A DNA stretch of 38,598 nucleotides. Source: Candidatus Gastranaerophilales bacterium (GTDB taxonomy: Bacteria > Cyanobacteriota > Vampirovibrionia > Gastranaerophilales > Gastranaerophilaceae). Shown here piece by piece: positions 16,423-25,155 of this stretch; positions within the stretch are counted from its first letter, which is position 1, and every line of letters begins with the position of its first letter. The position numbers were made by a program, and so were the translations under genes. The notes beneath the pieces were generated by a model. That model saw only the letters and a list, made by a program, of their open reading frames with translations, ran no database searches and was not told where the DNA came from. Location: NCBI GenBank assembly GCA_944322865.1, contig CALUQJ010000009.1, forward strand, positions 1-38,598, given 5' to 3'.

Positions 16423-16662
16423 TTACAGTTCACTGCTAAGTATTTTCTCAATTTTTGCTTCGTCAACATTATTATACTCAACACCGTTGACTATAATATT
16501 AGGTCCTTTGGCGCATTTTCCTTCACATAAAGAACCGGCAAGATTAATATCTGCTTCCAGACCGTGTTCCTGAATGTAACTTTCTAAAAATGCCAAATTT
16601 TGTTCATTTCCGCGGGCAAAACAAGAACTGCCCATGCACACTGTTATATTTAATTTTGCCAT
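16423..16662 (-). CDS. Thioredoxin-like [2Fe-2S] ferredoxin, first gene of the hydrogenase operon
   Basis: 79 residues, a second HydC/NuoE-like small protein with CMGSSC (C-x4-C) and CEGKC (C-x3-C) ligands. It is a paralogue of the 87-residue protein at 13139. The frame is open for 17 more codons upstream, but MAKLNITVCMGSSC is the family-like start and AGAGGAT precedes it; the extension runs through the promoter. It probably passes electrons to or from the HydS-like protein that follows 94 bp downstream. Confidence 0.85.
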   Translation of the reverse strand: MAKLNITVCMGSSCFARGNEQNLAFLESYIQEHGLEADINLAGSLCEGKCAKGPNIIVNGVEYNNVDEAKIEKILSSEL

Positions 16663-16684
16663 AATATCCTCTGTTGCTATTACT

Positions 16685-16713
16685 ATATTACAATAATTGC
16701 TTCTCTTAATCAA
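16685..16713 (-). promoter_or_regulatory. Candidate promoter of the hydrogenase operon
   Basis: Minus strand: TTGATT (16713-16708), a 17-bp spacer, TAATAT (16690-16685; overlapping TATAGT is a better hexamer at wider spacing). It lies just downstream of the purB stop. No terminator separates it from purB, so read-through is also possible. Confidence 0.4.
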
Positions 16714-16720
16714 GAGTGTT

Positions 16721-18010
16721 TTATAAAATCCTTGAATATATTTCGTTGATATTTTTCAAGAAATCTTCTTTGTTGAAAAGTTCGTCTATTTCAAGCGGAG
16801 TCAACAATTTTGTTACCTCAAAATCGTTAACAAGATTTTCCCTGAAATTTCCGTCATTTTCAAAAGCATCAAGCGCATTACGCTGTACAATTCTGTATGC
16901 CTCTTCTCTTGTTAAACCTTTTTCAACAAGTTTAAGGAGAACTTTTTGTGAAAAAACTATACCACCAAATTTGTCGGTATTTTTGAGCATATTTTTTTCG
17001 TGCACAACAAGATTTTGCACAATGTTGTTAAACCTGTTAAGCATAAAATCAACAAGGGTTAAACTGTCCGGAAAAATAATTCTTTCGGCAGAACTATGAG
17101 AAATATCACGTTCATGCCAGAGCGGTATATTTTCCAAAGCTACAATTGAATTAGCTCTTACAACCCGCGCAAGTCCGCATAAATTTTCACTCAACACAGG
17201 ATTTTTCTTGTGAGGCATTGCAGATGAACCCTTTTGATTTTTGCCAAATCCTTCCTCAACTTCAAGAACTTCTGTTCTTTGCAGGTGGCGTATCTCTGTA
17301 GCGAACTGTTCAAGAACACTTGCAATAAGTGCCAGCGACTGCATAAAATAAGCATGATAATCACGTGCTATAATCTGGGTTGAAATTCTTGCAGGTGTAA
17401 GCCCCAAATTTGTACAGGTAATTTTTTCTATATCCGGAGAAATATTACTATATGTTCCGACAGGACCTGATATTTGTCCGACTGAAATCTGTTCAAGAGC
17501 ATGGATAAAATTAGCACGCTGGCGTTCAAGAATATCAATCCAGTTGCAGATTTTTATTCCAAAAGTCATAATTTCCGCATGAACACCGTGCGAACGTCCT
17601 ATACAAACAGTTGTACGATGTTTATTGGCAAGTGCTTTCAAGGATTTTATAACTTCATCCAGATCCTGTACGATAAGCTTTCCGCTGTCTTTTATTTGAA
17701 GAGCAAATGCAGTGTCTATAACATCTGAACTCGTCATCCCCACATGCATATACTTTGCATATTTGCCTAAATTTTCATTCACATTTGTCAAAAATGCAAT
17801 GACATCATGATGAACTTCAGCTTCTATCTCATCAATTCTTTTTATGTCAAATTTTGCAAGTTTTTTGAGTTCCTGAATATCTTCTTTAGGAAAATCTCCG
17901 TGTTCTGCGTAAGCCTCGGCAACCGCAATTTCAACATCTAAATAATATTGGAATTTCGAATTGAGATCCCAGATCTTTTTCATTTCTTCGCGTGAGTATC
18001 TGTCTATCAT
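16721..18010 (-). CDS. purB: Adenylosuccinate lyase
   Basis: 429 residues. It cleaves SAICAR to AICAR and adenylosuccinate to AMP in purine synthesis. The fumarase/aspartase-superfamily signature SSAMPHKKNP is intact, as are the MTSSDVIDT and GRSHGVHAE segments that line the active site. The N-terminus MIDRYSREEMKKIWD matches the family. A methionine six codons further upstream lies within the promoter and is rejected. There is no Shine-Dalgarno; an extended -10 (TGT-TACAAT) ends exactly 6 nt before the ATG, predicting a leaderless mRNA. Confidence 0.95.
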   Translation of the reverse strand: MIDRYSREEMKKIWDLNSKFQYYLDVEIAVAEAYAEHGDFPKEDIQELKKLAKFDIKRIDEIEAEVHHDVIAFLTNVNENLGKYAKYMHVGMTSSDVIDTAFALQIKDSGKLIVQDLDEVIKSLKALANKHRTTVCIGRSHGVHAEIMTFGIKICNWIDILERQRANFIHALEQISVGQISGPVGTYSNISPDIEKITCTNLGLTPARISTQIIARDYHAYFMQSLALIASVLEQFATEIRHLQRTEVLEVEEGFGKNQKGSSAMPHKKNPVLSENLCGLARVVRANSIVALENIPLWHERDISHSSAERIIFPDSLTLVDFMLNRFNNIVQNLVVHEKNMLKNTDKFGGIVFSQKVLLKLVEKGLTREEAYRIVQRNALDAFENDGNFRENLVNDFEVTKLLTPLEIDELFNKEDFLKNINEIYSRIL

Positions 18011-18016
18011 AATTTT

Positions 18017-18025
18017 ATTGTAACA
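18017..18025 (-). promoter_or_regulatory. purB extended -10 with predicted leaderless start
   Basis: Minus strand TGT-TACAAT, then AAAATT and ATG at 18010. A TTTTCA -35-like hexamer lies 18 bp upstream. The preceding gene ends in its own terminator, so purB needs a promoter here. Confidence 0.6.
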
Positions 18026-18059
18026 CAAAATGATGTGATATGAAAATAATTTATTACGA

Positions 18060-18099
18060 AAAATCAGGCAATAACCGAACAGTCCGGCTTGCCTGATTT
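18060..18099 (-). terminator. Intrinsic terminator of the DNA methyltransferase gene
   Basis: Read on the minus strand, AAATCAGGC pairs with GCCTGATTT around an inner CCG/CGG hairpin, followed by a T-run. It starts 8 nt past the methyltransferase stop codon. Confidence 0.75.
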
Positions 18100-18106
18100 A
18101 AAACTG

Positions 18107-18979
18107 TTATACTTTTTGAAATATCATAACATATTCATGTTTAAATATATAAAATCCGCCGGCAAGTGCTCTGTAGCGCCAGAGATTTGCATTTTTACCT
18201 TTAGCGCGTTCATTGCCCTGCATATCTTTAATTATTATGGCTTTGGTGATAAATCCCAGTTCATTCATTCTTCTCATGCATTCAAATCCGAGCGGAATAT
18301 GTTGAGAATTGGCATATTTATCGCCGATAATCAGTACTGCAAAACGTCCTTTTTCGAGTAAATCGTATCCGTTTTTCGCAACTTTTTTAAATAATTCGTA
18401 AAATTCTTCTGTTGTGGCACAATTAGACAAATCTTCTTTTTTATCTGAAAACTTAATAATATCATCATATGGCGGATGAAGCATAAGCAGCTGTGCTTTT
18501 TCTTCGCCCATAATATCAAGCCGCGCCTGAATTTTTTCTTTTGCAAGTTCGCTTGCTGAATCTGCACAAATTATATTCACATCAGTGACAAGCTGTTTAG
18601 GTGTGAATTTTTCTGATACTTTTTCTGCAAGATCGTCTTTCAATTCTACGCCGATACATCTTCTGCCCATATTCAGTGCCTCAATACCGGATGTGCCTGA
18701 GCCGAAAAACAAATCCAGTACAATATCGTTTTTCTTAGTAAATCTTTCGTAAACCTGTTGGGCAATCTGAGGAATATAATTCCCGTGGTATTCATTAGAA
18801 TGTCCGCCTTCTTTAAGACGTGTCGGGAACTCCCACAAAGTATCGGTTTTAATATGGCTGTAATCCCGCCATTCATTCAGATTTATGTCGCTGTATTTCG
18901 TCGTTTTTACAGGTTTTACAACTTGCAAATCTGATTTTTTTACCGGTTTTAACTTTGTATTTGTTCTTGCTTTTACCAT
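18107..18979 (-). CDS. Orphan DNA methyltransferase (N6-A/N4-C type)
   Basis: 290 residues. A lysine-rich N-terminus precedes a compact amino-methyltransferase fold of the N6_N4_Mtase type. The SAM-binding motif is DLFFGSGTSGIEA (91-96 core) and the catalytic motif IV is HPPY (168-171), with His where most enzymes have Asp, Ser or Asn. Motif I precedes motif IV and there is no obvious separate target-recognition domain. No restriction endonuclease, specificity subunit or phage gene is nearby, so it is an orphan that may mark DNA for regulation or repair; the neighbour mutL is divergent. An RNA or protein substrate cannot be excluded. AAGGGGA precedes the ATG. Confidence 0.75.
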   Translation of the reverse strand: MVKARTNTKLKPVKKSDLQVVKPVKTTKYSDINLNEWRDYSHIKTDTLWEFPTRLKEGGHSNEYHGNYIPQIAQQVYERFTKKNDIVLDLFFGSGTSGIEALNMGRRCIGVELKDDLAEKVSEKFTPKQLVTDVNIICADSASELAKEKIQARLDIMGEEKAQLLMLHPPYDDIIKFSDKKEDLSNCATTEEFYELFKKVAKNGYDLLEKGRFAVLIIGDKYANSQHIPLGFECMRRMNELGFITKAIIIKDMQGNERAKGKNANLWRYRALAGGFYIFKHEYVMIFQKV

Positions 18980-19103
18980 CTAAAAATCCCCTTAATCAGT
19001 CTGTACACCGATATCTTATAGAAATGTTTCAAATTTGTAATCAAACATTTAGATGAAATTGTGTTTGTCTTAAAATCACTTGTATAAATATATGGGGAAT
19101 ACA

Positions 19104-20900
19104 ATGGCGCGAATTAAACAATTATCAAAACACTTAATAAACCAGATAGCGGCAGGAGAGGTAATAGAACGTCCGGCATCTGTTGTCAAAGAACTTGTTG
19201 AAAATTCAATTGATGCTGGAGCGACTAAAGTAAGTATTGAAACAGCAAACGATTGCCGCGATATACGTGTTGCTGATAACGGATCAGGGATTCATCCTGA
19301 TGATATAGTACTGGCATTTTCTAAACATGCGACCAGCAAAATAGCAACTGATGAAGATTTGTATTCCATAACAACACTTGGGTTTCGCGGCGAAGCTTTA
19401 TCAAGTATTATCTCTATTGCTAAGCTTACCTGTATAACCAGAACAAAAGATTTTGAAACCGGAACTAAAGTCAAATGTGAAAATTCCGAAGTTACCAGAG
19501 TGGAAACCGGTTGTGCTATAGGTACTATTATGGAAGTGAAAGATTTATTCTATAATATTCCGGCAAGATTAAAGTTTTTACGCAACCCTAACACTGAGTT
19601 TTCTTATATTCAGGAACTTGTGCAAGCACTTGCAATAGCACATCCACAGGTTGCAATAGAACTTAAAAAGAACGGTAAAACAATGCTCAAAACCACCGGA
19701 CAAAATTTTCTTCTTCAAACAATTAAAGAAATTTATTCCGCTGAGCTGACCTCTCATATGAAAGAAATTAACCGTGAAGATCCTGCTTTCGGACTAAGAA
19801 TTACAGGATATGTGACAACTCCTGACTATACTCGTTCCAGTAAAAAAGGTTATCACACATACATTAATTCAAGGACTGTAAAATGTCCGGTATTTTATAA
19901 AGCAATAGATATGGCTTACAAAAATCTTATTGCCGGGGGCAAATATCCGCTTGTTGTACTTAATCTTGAGATACCGCCTGAAGATGTTGATGTAAATGTT
20001 CATCCAACCAAAAAAGAAGTCCGATATAAAAATATTAATCAGGTCTTTAATTTTATAATGAGTGCGATAATGGGCGGTTTATCAAACACTGCTCCGGTAC
20101 AAGAAAGTGTTTCTTATGGCGAATTAAAGGCTGTTAATATACCTGCGCCGACGCCAAGTGCTTCTTCTAATAAAGTGTTGTCATTCCCTCATAACAGCGT
20201 AAATGATGACACAGTTTACTTTTCTGATTTAAAGAAAAACTCGTTTACACCGACAGAAAAACCTCAGTCTTTTACCTCAAAACCGCCTGAATTTTTACAA
20301 TCAGAACAAAAACAATTTTTCAAACCGATAGAAGTCCAGCCTGTTGAAGAGGATAATATTATCGGGCAGTATAAAAACACTTATATTCTGATAGAAAAAG
20401 AGGACGGCTTAGAAATTGTAGACCAGCATATAGCAGAAGAACGCTATATTTATGAAAAATTAAAAAGCCAAAAAGAACCTGCATCACAGCTGTTGTTCCT
20501 CTCTGATCCTGTGACTGTAGCGCCCGGAGAGGCTGCTCTTATCAGAGAAAATATGACGAAGTTTGAAAAATTCGGATACGGTCTTGAATTTACAGGCGAT
20601 AATGAAGTTACCTTCCGCAAAGTGCCGCAGATGATAGCAAAAGTAAATCCGCGGGAAATATTGGCAGATATTTTTGCAAATATAGAAGGCGATATTGATA
20701 ATCTGGAAGAAAAAATTCTTATAACAACCGCCTGTAAAGCTTCTGTAAAAGCAGGTCAAAAACTTTCCACCTGGCAAATGCAGGAAATAATAAAAAAATG
20801 GCGCACAACAAAAATGCCATACACCTGTCCGCACGGTCGTCCGATAACCAAAACAATACCTCACAAACAAATCGCAGGATTTTTCCAACGGCAGGCTTAA
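19104..20900 (+). CDS. mutL: DNA mismatch repair protein MutL
   Basis: 598 residues. The N-terminal GHKL ATPase has IAAGEVIERP, ELVENSIDAG, RVADNGSGI and GFRGEAL. The C-terminal domain has DQHIAEERYIYE, matching the DQHA(x)2E(x)4E endonuclease motif with Ile for Ala, as well as ACKAS and CPHGRP metal-site motifs. This suggests a nicking MutL, as in bacteria without MutH. A Pro/Ser-rich linker joins the halves. The family start MARIKQLS is at 19104; a TATAAA -10 and a GGGG stretch lie only 7-20 nt upstream, so the leader is very short. mutS is not in the window. Confidence 0.95.
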   Translation: MARIKQLSKHLINQIAAGEVIERPASVVKELVENSIDAGATKVSIETANDCRDIRVADNGSGIHPDDIVLAFSKHATSKIATDEDLYSITTLGFRGEALSSIISIAKLTCITRTKDFETGTKVKCENSEVTRVETGCAIGTIMEVKDLFYNIPARLKFLRNPNTEFSYIQELVQALAIAHPQVAIELKKNGKTMLKTTGQNFLLQTIKEIYSAELTSHMKEINREDPAFGLRITGYVTTPDYTRSSKKGYHTYINSRTVKCPVFYKAIDMAYKNLIAGGKYPLVVLNLEIPPEDVDVNVHPTKKEVRYKNINQVFNFIMSAIMGGLSNTAPVQESVSYGELKAVNIPAPTPSASSNKVLSFPHNSVNDDTVYFSDLKKNSFTPTEKPQSFTSKPPEFLQSEQKQFFKPIEVQPVEEDNIIGQYKNTYILIEKEDGLEIVDQHIAEERYIYEKLKSQKEPASQLLFLSDPVTVAPGEAALIRENMTKFEKFGYGLEFTGDNEVTFRKVPQMIAKVNPREILADIFANIEGDIDNLEEKILITTACKASVKAGQKLSTWQMQEIIKKWRTTKMPYTCPHGRPITKTIPHKQIAGFFQRQA

Positions 20901-20921
20901 AAATATCTTTCAAAACATAAT

Positions 20922-20949
20922 TTGCGAAATTGCTTTTTCTGTTTATAAT
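20922..20949 (+). promoter_or_regulatory. mnmG promoter
   Basis: TTGCGA (20922-20927), a 16-bp spacer, TATAAT (20944-20949). The ATG is 9 nt beyond the -10, so the leader would be about 3 nt or absent, and no Shine-Dalgarno is present. Confidence 0.55.
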
Positions 20950-20958
20950 AAAGTTATT

Positions 20959-22842
20959 ATGGATTATCAGAACAACAAATATGATTGTATAGTCGTCGGA
21001 GCCGGTCACGCCGGATGTGAAGCCGCAATTGCCTGTGCGCGTTTAGGGGCAAGCGTATTATTATGTTCATTAAATCTTGACAATATTGCTCTTATGCCTT
21101 GCAACCCTGCAATAGGCGGTCCAGCAAAATCAACACTTGTCAGAGAAATCGATGCACTCGGCGGGGTTATGGGACAAGCGGCTGATGCTACATATATTCA
21201 GATGAAAACCCTTAACTCATCTAAAGGTCCTGCTGTTCGGGCACTGCGTGCACAATCAGATAAACGTCAATATATGGATTATATGCGTAATATGATTGAA
21301 AAAATTGATAATATCCATTTAAGACAGGCATGCATAACGGATTTACTTGTAAAAGACGGAAGAGTGTGTGGTGTTATTGATGAATTTGGCATAGAATATT
21401 CAGCGCCTGTAGCAATATTAACAACAGGGACATCGCTTTCAGGAAGAATTTTCGTGGGCTTAAAATCCTATGAAGCAGGACGCCTCGGTGAAAAAGCTGC
21501 AATAGGACTTTCAGATTCTTTGAGAAGCCACGGTATTATTCTTAAGAAATTAAAAACCGGAACCCCACCGCGTGTTGACAAAAGAACAATAGATTATTCC
21601 AAAATGACTGTTCAGCCCGGGGATGAAGATTTAAATTTTTATTCATTCAAACCTAACCGTCCTGTGCGTCCGCAGTACCCGTGTTACCTGACAAGAACAA
21701 ATGAATTGACGCACCGGATTATACGCGAAAATCTTGATAAATCGCCCATGTTCCAGGGCTTGATACAGGGGGTAGGTCCGCGATACTGCCCGTCTATTGA
21801 AGATAAAGTAGTAAGATTCAGCGAAAATCCTTCCCATCATATATTTATAGAGCCTGAGGGATTGGGTAATTATGAAATGTACATACAGGGATTTTCCAGC
21901 AGTCTGCCGGCTGATGTTCAGGTAAAAATGCTCAGAACACTTCCGGGACTTGAAAATGCACACGTCATTAAACCTGCTTATGCAGTTGAATATGACTATG
22001 TTCCGGCTGTCCAGACAACGCATTCTCTTATGTCAAAAACAATAAAAGGGCTTTTCTTTGCCGGACAAATAAACGGGACAAGCGGATATGAGGAAGCCGC
22101 AGCACAGGGACTTGTTGCAGGAATTAATGCAATGAATTACCTGAATAATACAGAAATGCTTGAATTATCACGGAGTTCCTCTTATATAGGAACACTTATT
22201 GACGATCTTGTTACAAAAGATATTCAGGATCCATACAGAATGCTGACTTCGCGCTCAGAATACCGTTTACTGCTCCGTCAGGACAATGCCGATTTCCGCC
22301 TGACACCTGTAGGACATAAAATAGGATTAATTGATGATAGTCAGTTTAAAATATTCACTGATAAACAGGCTGCTATAGAAAAAGAACTACAGCGCTGCCG
22401 CGAGGCAAAAATTTCAGCAAGTGAAGATGTTAAATCTGTTCTGGCAAAATACGGAGAAAACATAGAACGCGGGATGAAAATTGCAGAGCTTTTAAAACGT
22501 CCTAATCTGAATTACAAAATAATCAAAGAACTGGATGAAGATACCCGTGTATTAAATATCCCCAAAGATGTCTATGAACAGGTAGAAATCCTTATAAAAT
22601 ATGAAGGTTATCTAAAACGTCAGGAATTTCAGGTTGAACAGTCAGGCAAACTTGAAAAATATAAGATACCTGACGACATCGATTATTCAAAAATCGATCA
22701 TATATCATCAGAAACAAAAGATAAATTGTCGAAAATCCGACCAAAAACCCTTGCGCAAGCCTCCAGAATAGGCGGGGTCAAACCGGCTGATATATCAGTT
22801 TTAATGGTACTTCTTGAGCGTCATGCAGTTGCAAGAAAGTAA
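20959..22842 (+). CDS. mnmG: tRNA uridine-5-carboxymethylaminomethyl(34) synthesis enzyme MnmG
   Basis: 627 residues, full length for MnmG (GidA). With MnmE it installs cmnm5 on U34 of certain tRNAs. The FAD-binding GAGHAGCEAA lies at the N-terminus, followed by the family motifs MPCNPAIGGPAKS, KTGTPPR, and FFAGQINGTSGYEEAAAQG. The C-terminal helical MnmE/tRNA-binding end reads RIGGVKPADISVLMVLLER. It follows mutL after a 58-bp gap with its own promoter. Confidence 0.97.
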   Translation: MDYQNNKYDCIVVGAGHAGCEAAIACARLGASVLLCSLNLDNIALMPCNPAIGGPAKSTLVREIDALGGVMGQAADATYIQMKTLNSSKGPAVRALRAQSDKRQYMDYMRNMIEKIDNIHLRQACITDLLVKDGRVCGVIDEFGIEYSAPVAILTTGTSLSGRIFVGLKSYEAGRLGEKAAIGLSDSLRSHGIILKKLKTGTPPRVDKRTIDYSKMTVQPGDEDLNFYSFKPNRPVRPQYPCYLTRTNELTHRIIRENLDKSPMFQGLIQGVGPRYCPSIEDKVVRFSENPSHHIFIEPEGLGNYEMYIQGFSSSLPADVQVKMLRTLPGLENAHVIKPAYAVEYDYVPAVQTTHSLMSKTIKGLFFAGQINGTSGYEEAAAQGLVAGINAMNYLNNTEMLELSRSSSYIGTLIDDLVTKDIQDPYRMLTSRSEYRLLLRQDNADFRLTPVGHKIGLIDDSQFKIFTDKQAAIEKELQRCREAKISASEDVKSVLAKYGENIERGMKIAELLKRPNLNYKIIKELDEDTRVLNIPKDVYEQVEILIKYEGYLKRQEFQVEQSGKLEKYKIPDDIDYSKIDHISSETKDKLSKIRPKTLAQASRIGGVKPADISVLMVLLERHAVARK

Positions 22843-22930
22843 TATTAATTTTTGTAAAATAAATATTTTACTTTATTTCGATAGTATTTATTTGAGTTAG
22901 AATTTATAAATAACAAAAAGGAGTATTTAT

Positions 22931-23293
22931 ATGAATGTATCAAAAGTTTCAATGATGAGTCCAATGGTATTTAAGGCACAGACAACAATCAAAGCCCCTG
23001 AAAGTTTGCTAAGTAAAGAAGACAGGGATTATTTTGAATCAGTAGGTTCAGAAATAGGTAAGCCGACTGATACAATAAACATTACCATAAGTGATCTTCA
23101 CGATACTAAACGCAATCCCAATGTGAAAACATACACAGCAACCAAAGAGTATCATTTTGAACAGCCGACTCAACTGACTTCAATAAAATCAAATATTGAA
23201 GTTCCTTATATCAAAAATGGCGAAGTTGTCGAAAAAAATTCACCAAAGAATTATATAGCAAATGCCTTGAAAAAATTAATACAATCTGAATAG
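22931..23293 (+). CDS. Hypothetical small protein with VFKA N-terminal motif
   Basis: 120 residues, no recognised family. The N-terminus MNVSKVSMMSPMVFKAQ matches the short motif shared with the proteins at 5302 and 2851. The rest is polar and beta-rich (NITISDLHDTKRNP, KTYTATKEYHFEQPTQLTS) with no membrane helix. A good AAAAAGGAG site lies 7 nt before the ATG. It follows mnmG after 88 bp that contain a weak AT-only hairpin (22854-22871). Confidence 0.7.
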   Translation: MNVSKVSMMSPMVFKAQTTIKAPESLLSKEDRDYFESVGSEIGKPTDTINITISDLHDTKRNPNVKTYTATKEYHFEQPTQLTSIKSNIEVPYIKNGEVVEKNSPKNYIANALKKLIQSE

Positions 23294-23352
23294 ATATTTT
23301 ATAAATAAGTATTTAACAATTAACATCTACTTGATTTTATGGCATAAAAAAA

Positions 23353-23423
23353 CTCCCGGAGATGGGTTCGAACCACCGTTGGAAGATCCAGAGTCTTCAG
23401 TCCTGCCGCTAGACGATCCGGGA
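23353..23423 (-). tRNA. tRNA-Gln (CTG)
   Basis: Minus-strand fold: acceptor TCCCGGA/TCCGGGA, D arm GTCT...GGAC, anticodon stem GAAGA/TCTTC with loop CTCTGGA giving anticodon CTG, and a T arm with TTCGAAC. The discriminator is G; CCA is not encoded. Confidence 0.93.
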
Positions 23424-23516
23424 ATAGCTACAACAAAATATTACTACGAACTCATTAAAATTGTCAATATTAAGTTGTATTTTTTTAATTAAATACTGTT
23501 AATTCGCTTTAAAGAC

Positions 23517-23545
23517 TTGAAAAATTTTTCTCTTTCTGTTATAAT
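23517..23545 (+). promoter_or_regulatory. Strong rpsU promoter
   Basis: TTGAAA (23517-23522), a 17-bp spacer, TATAAT (23540-23545) with an extended TGT. The leader of about 40 nt ends in an AAGGTGGTGA ribosome-binding site. Confidence 0.75.
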
Positions 23546-23590
23546 ACTAATACAGAATGTACTACAAGTTTTTAAGGTGGTGAAATATAA

Positions 23591-23764
23591 ATGGCAGAAG
23601 TTAAAGTTGGCGAAAACGAATCAATCGAAAGCGCATTAAGACGTTTTAAGAAAAAAATTCAAAAAGCCGGCATTCTTTCAGAAGTTAAAAAACGCGAAAG
23701 ATATGAAAAACCTAGCGTAAAAAGAAAACGTAAATCTGAAGCAGCCCGCAAAAGAAAAGTTTAA
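23591..23764 (+). CDS. rpsU: 30S ribosomal protein S21
   Basis: A short 57-residue frame beginning [19 protein letters not shown] and ending in a basic tail [14 protein letters not shown], the standard S21 layout. S21 binds near the 3' end of 16S rRNA and helps initiation on structured or SD-containing mRNAs. It has its own strong promoter, an AAGGTGG ribosome-binding site, and a terminator six bases after the stop, so it is a single-gene transcript. Confidence 0.95.
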   Translation: MAEVKVGENESIESALRRFKKKIQKAGILSEVKKRERYEKPSVKRKRKSEAARKRKV

Positions 23765-23770
23765 TATTAA

Positions 23771-23804
23771 CTAAAAAGTCACTGTTTATTCAGTGACTTT
23801 TTAG
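23771..23804 (+). terminator. Intrinsic terminator after rpsU
   Basis: The 14-bp perfect stem CTAAAAAGTCACTG / CAGTGACTTTTTAG with a TTTATT loop. The T-run within the right arm makes it work on the plus strand. Confidence 0.85.
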
Positions 23805-23897
23805 TATAAAATCAGCAGGGGGGCTTAATCTTTTTTAACCTTCTTGTTTTTATAGCTTATTTAAGGTAAGATTTTTATAAAGTATGGAGGTAAGATG

Positions 23898-25139
23898 ATG
23901 CATTTAGAACATATTAAAAAAGTAGACCCGCTTGTTGCGGAACAAATTGAACAGGAATTAAAAAGACAACAAGAAACAATAGAACTTATTGCAAGTGAAA
24001 ATATTACCTCTCAAGCGGTTATGGAGGCTGCGGGAAGTGTTTTAACAAATAAATATGCAGAAGGCAAACCGCATAAAAGATTTTATAACGGCTGCGAACA
24101 TGTTGATATAATTGAAGAAGTTGCCCAAAAACGTGCATGCGAACTTTTCCATATGGAACATGCTAATGTTCAGCCGCATAGCGGCGCTCAGGCAAATATG
24201 GCGGTATTTATGTATTGCCTGAAACCGGGTGATAGCGTTCTTGGTATGGATTTATCAAACGGCGGACATCTTTCTCACGGTTCACCGGTTAACTTTTCCG
24301 GTTTGTACTTTAACGTAAAAAGTTATGGTGTGGATGATGAAGGCAATATTGATTATGATAATGTTTTAAAAATGGCAAAAGAACATAAGCCTAAATTGAT
24401 TATTTGCGGCGCAAGTAATTATTCAAAGATTATAGATTTTAAACGTTTTAGAGAAATTGCAGATGAGGTCGGGGCATATTTGCTTGCTGATATTGCACAT
24501 ATTGCAGGACTTGTTGTCGCAGGACTTCACCCGTCCCCAGCACCTTATGCGGATTTTGTGACAACAACGACCCACAAATCACTCAGGGGACCAAGAGGCG
24601 GTATAATTATGTGTAAACAAGAACATGCTCAAGGCATTGATAAAGCGGTTTTCCCTGGTATGCAGGGCGGTCCTTTGGAACATATCATTGCAGCAAAAGC
24701 GGTTGCGCTTCTTGAAGCATCAAAACCTGAATTTAAAACTTATGCGGAACAAATCATTAAAAACGCAAAAGCTTTGGCTCAAGGGCTTATGGATGAGGGC
24801 ATGGATATTGTAGGTGGCATGACAGAAAACCATTTGATGACGCTGGATTTGAGAAGAACAGGTAAGACAGGTAAAGATATGGCAAATGTTCTTGAGCGCG
24901 TTGGAATTACCGCTAATAAAAATACCGTTCCAAACGATCCGCAAAGTCCGTTTGTAACAAGCGGTATAAGGTTAGGTACTCCTGCTGTTACAACAAGAGG
25001 ATTTAAAGAAGATGATATGCGAGAAGTTGCAAAAATTATTGCATCTGCTATATTTTCATCAGATAATGAACTGGGATTACAAAATTTAAGAGAACGCTCT
25101 TTAAAACTTTGTAAAAAATATCCGCTTTATCAAGAGTAA
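23898..25139 (+). CDS. glyA: Serine hydroxymethyltransferase
   Basis: 413 residues. A PLP enzyme converting serine and THF to glycine and 5,10-methylene-THF, the main one-carbon source. It has the family block [18 protein letters not shown] and the PLP-lysine motif [14 protein letters not shown]. Of two adjacent ATGs (23895 and 23898), the second has the better 7-nt spacing from GGAGG. A TTGTTT-17 bp-TAAGAT promoter is possible upstream. It is followed after 16 bp by the sugar-phosphate transferase gene, probably in one operon. Confidence 0.97.
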   Translation: MHLEHIKKVDPLVAEQIEQELKRQQETIELIASENITSQAVMEAAGSVLTNKYAEGKPHKRFYNGCEHVDIIEEVAQKRACELFHMEHANVQPHSGAQANMAVFMYCLKPGDSVLGMDLSNGGHLSHGSPVNFSGLYFNVKSYGVDDEGNIDYDNVLKMAKEHKPKLIICGASNYSKIIDFKRFREIADEVGAYLLADIAHIAGLVVAGLHPSPAPYADFVTTTTHKSLRGPRGGIIMCKQEHAQGIDKAVFPGMQGGPLEHIIAAKAVALLEASKPEFKTYAEQIIKNAKALAQGLMDEGMDIVGGMTENHLMTLDLRRTGKTGKDMANVLERVGITANKNTVPNDPQSPFVTSGIRLGTPAVTTRGFKEDDMREVAKIIASAIFSSDNELGLQNLRERSLKLCKKYPLYQE

Positions 25140-25155
25140 ATATAAAGGCTAAAAA

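Noticed and set aside
22854-22871. Terminator after mnmG (GTAAAATA/TATTTTAC hairpin)
   Set aside because: The stem is entirely AT apart from its closing pair and has no proper T-run, so it is too weak to call.
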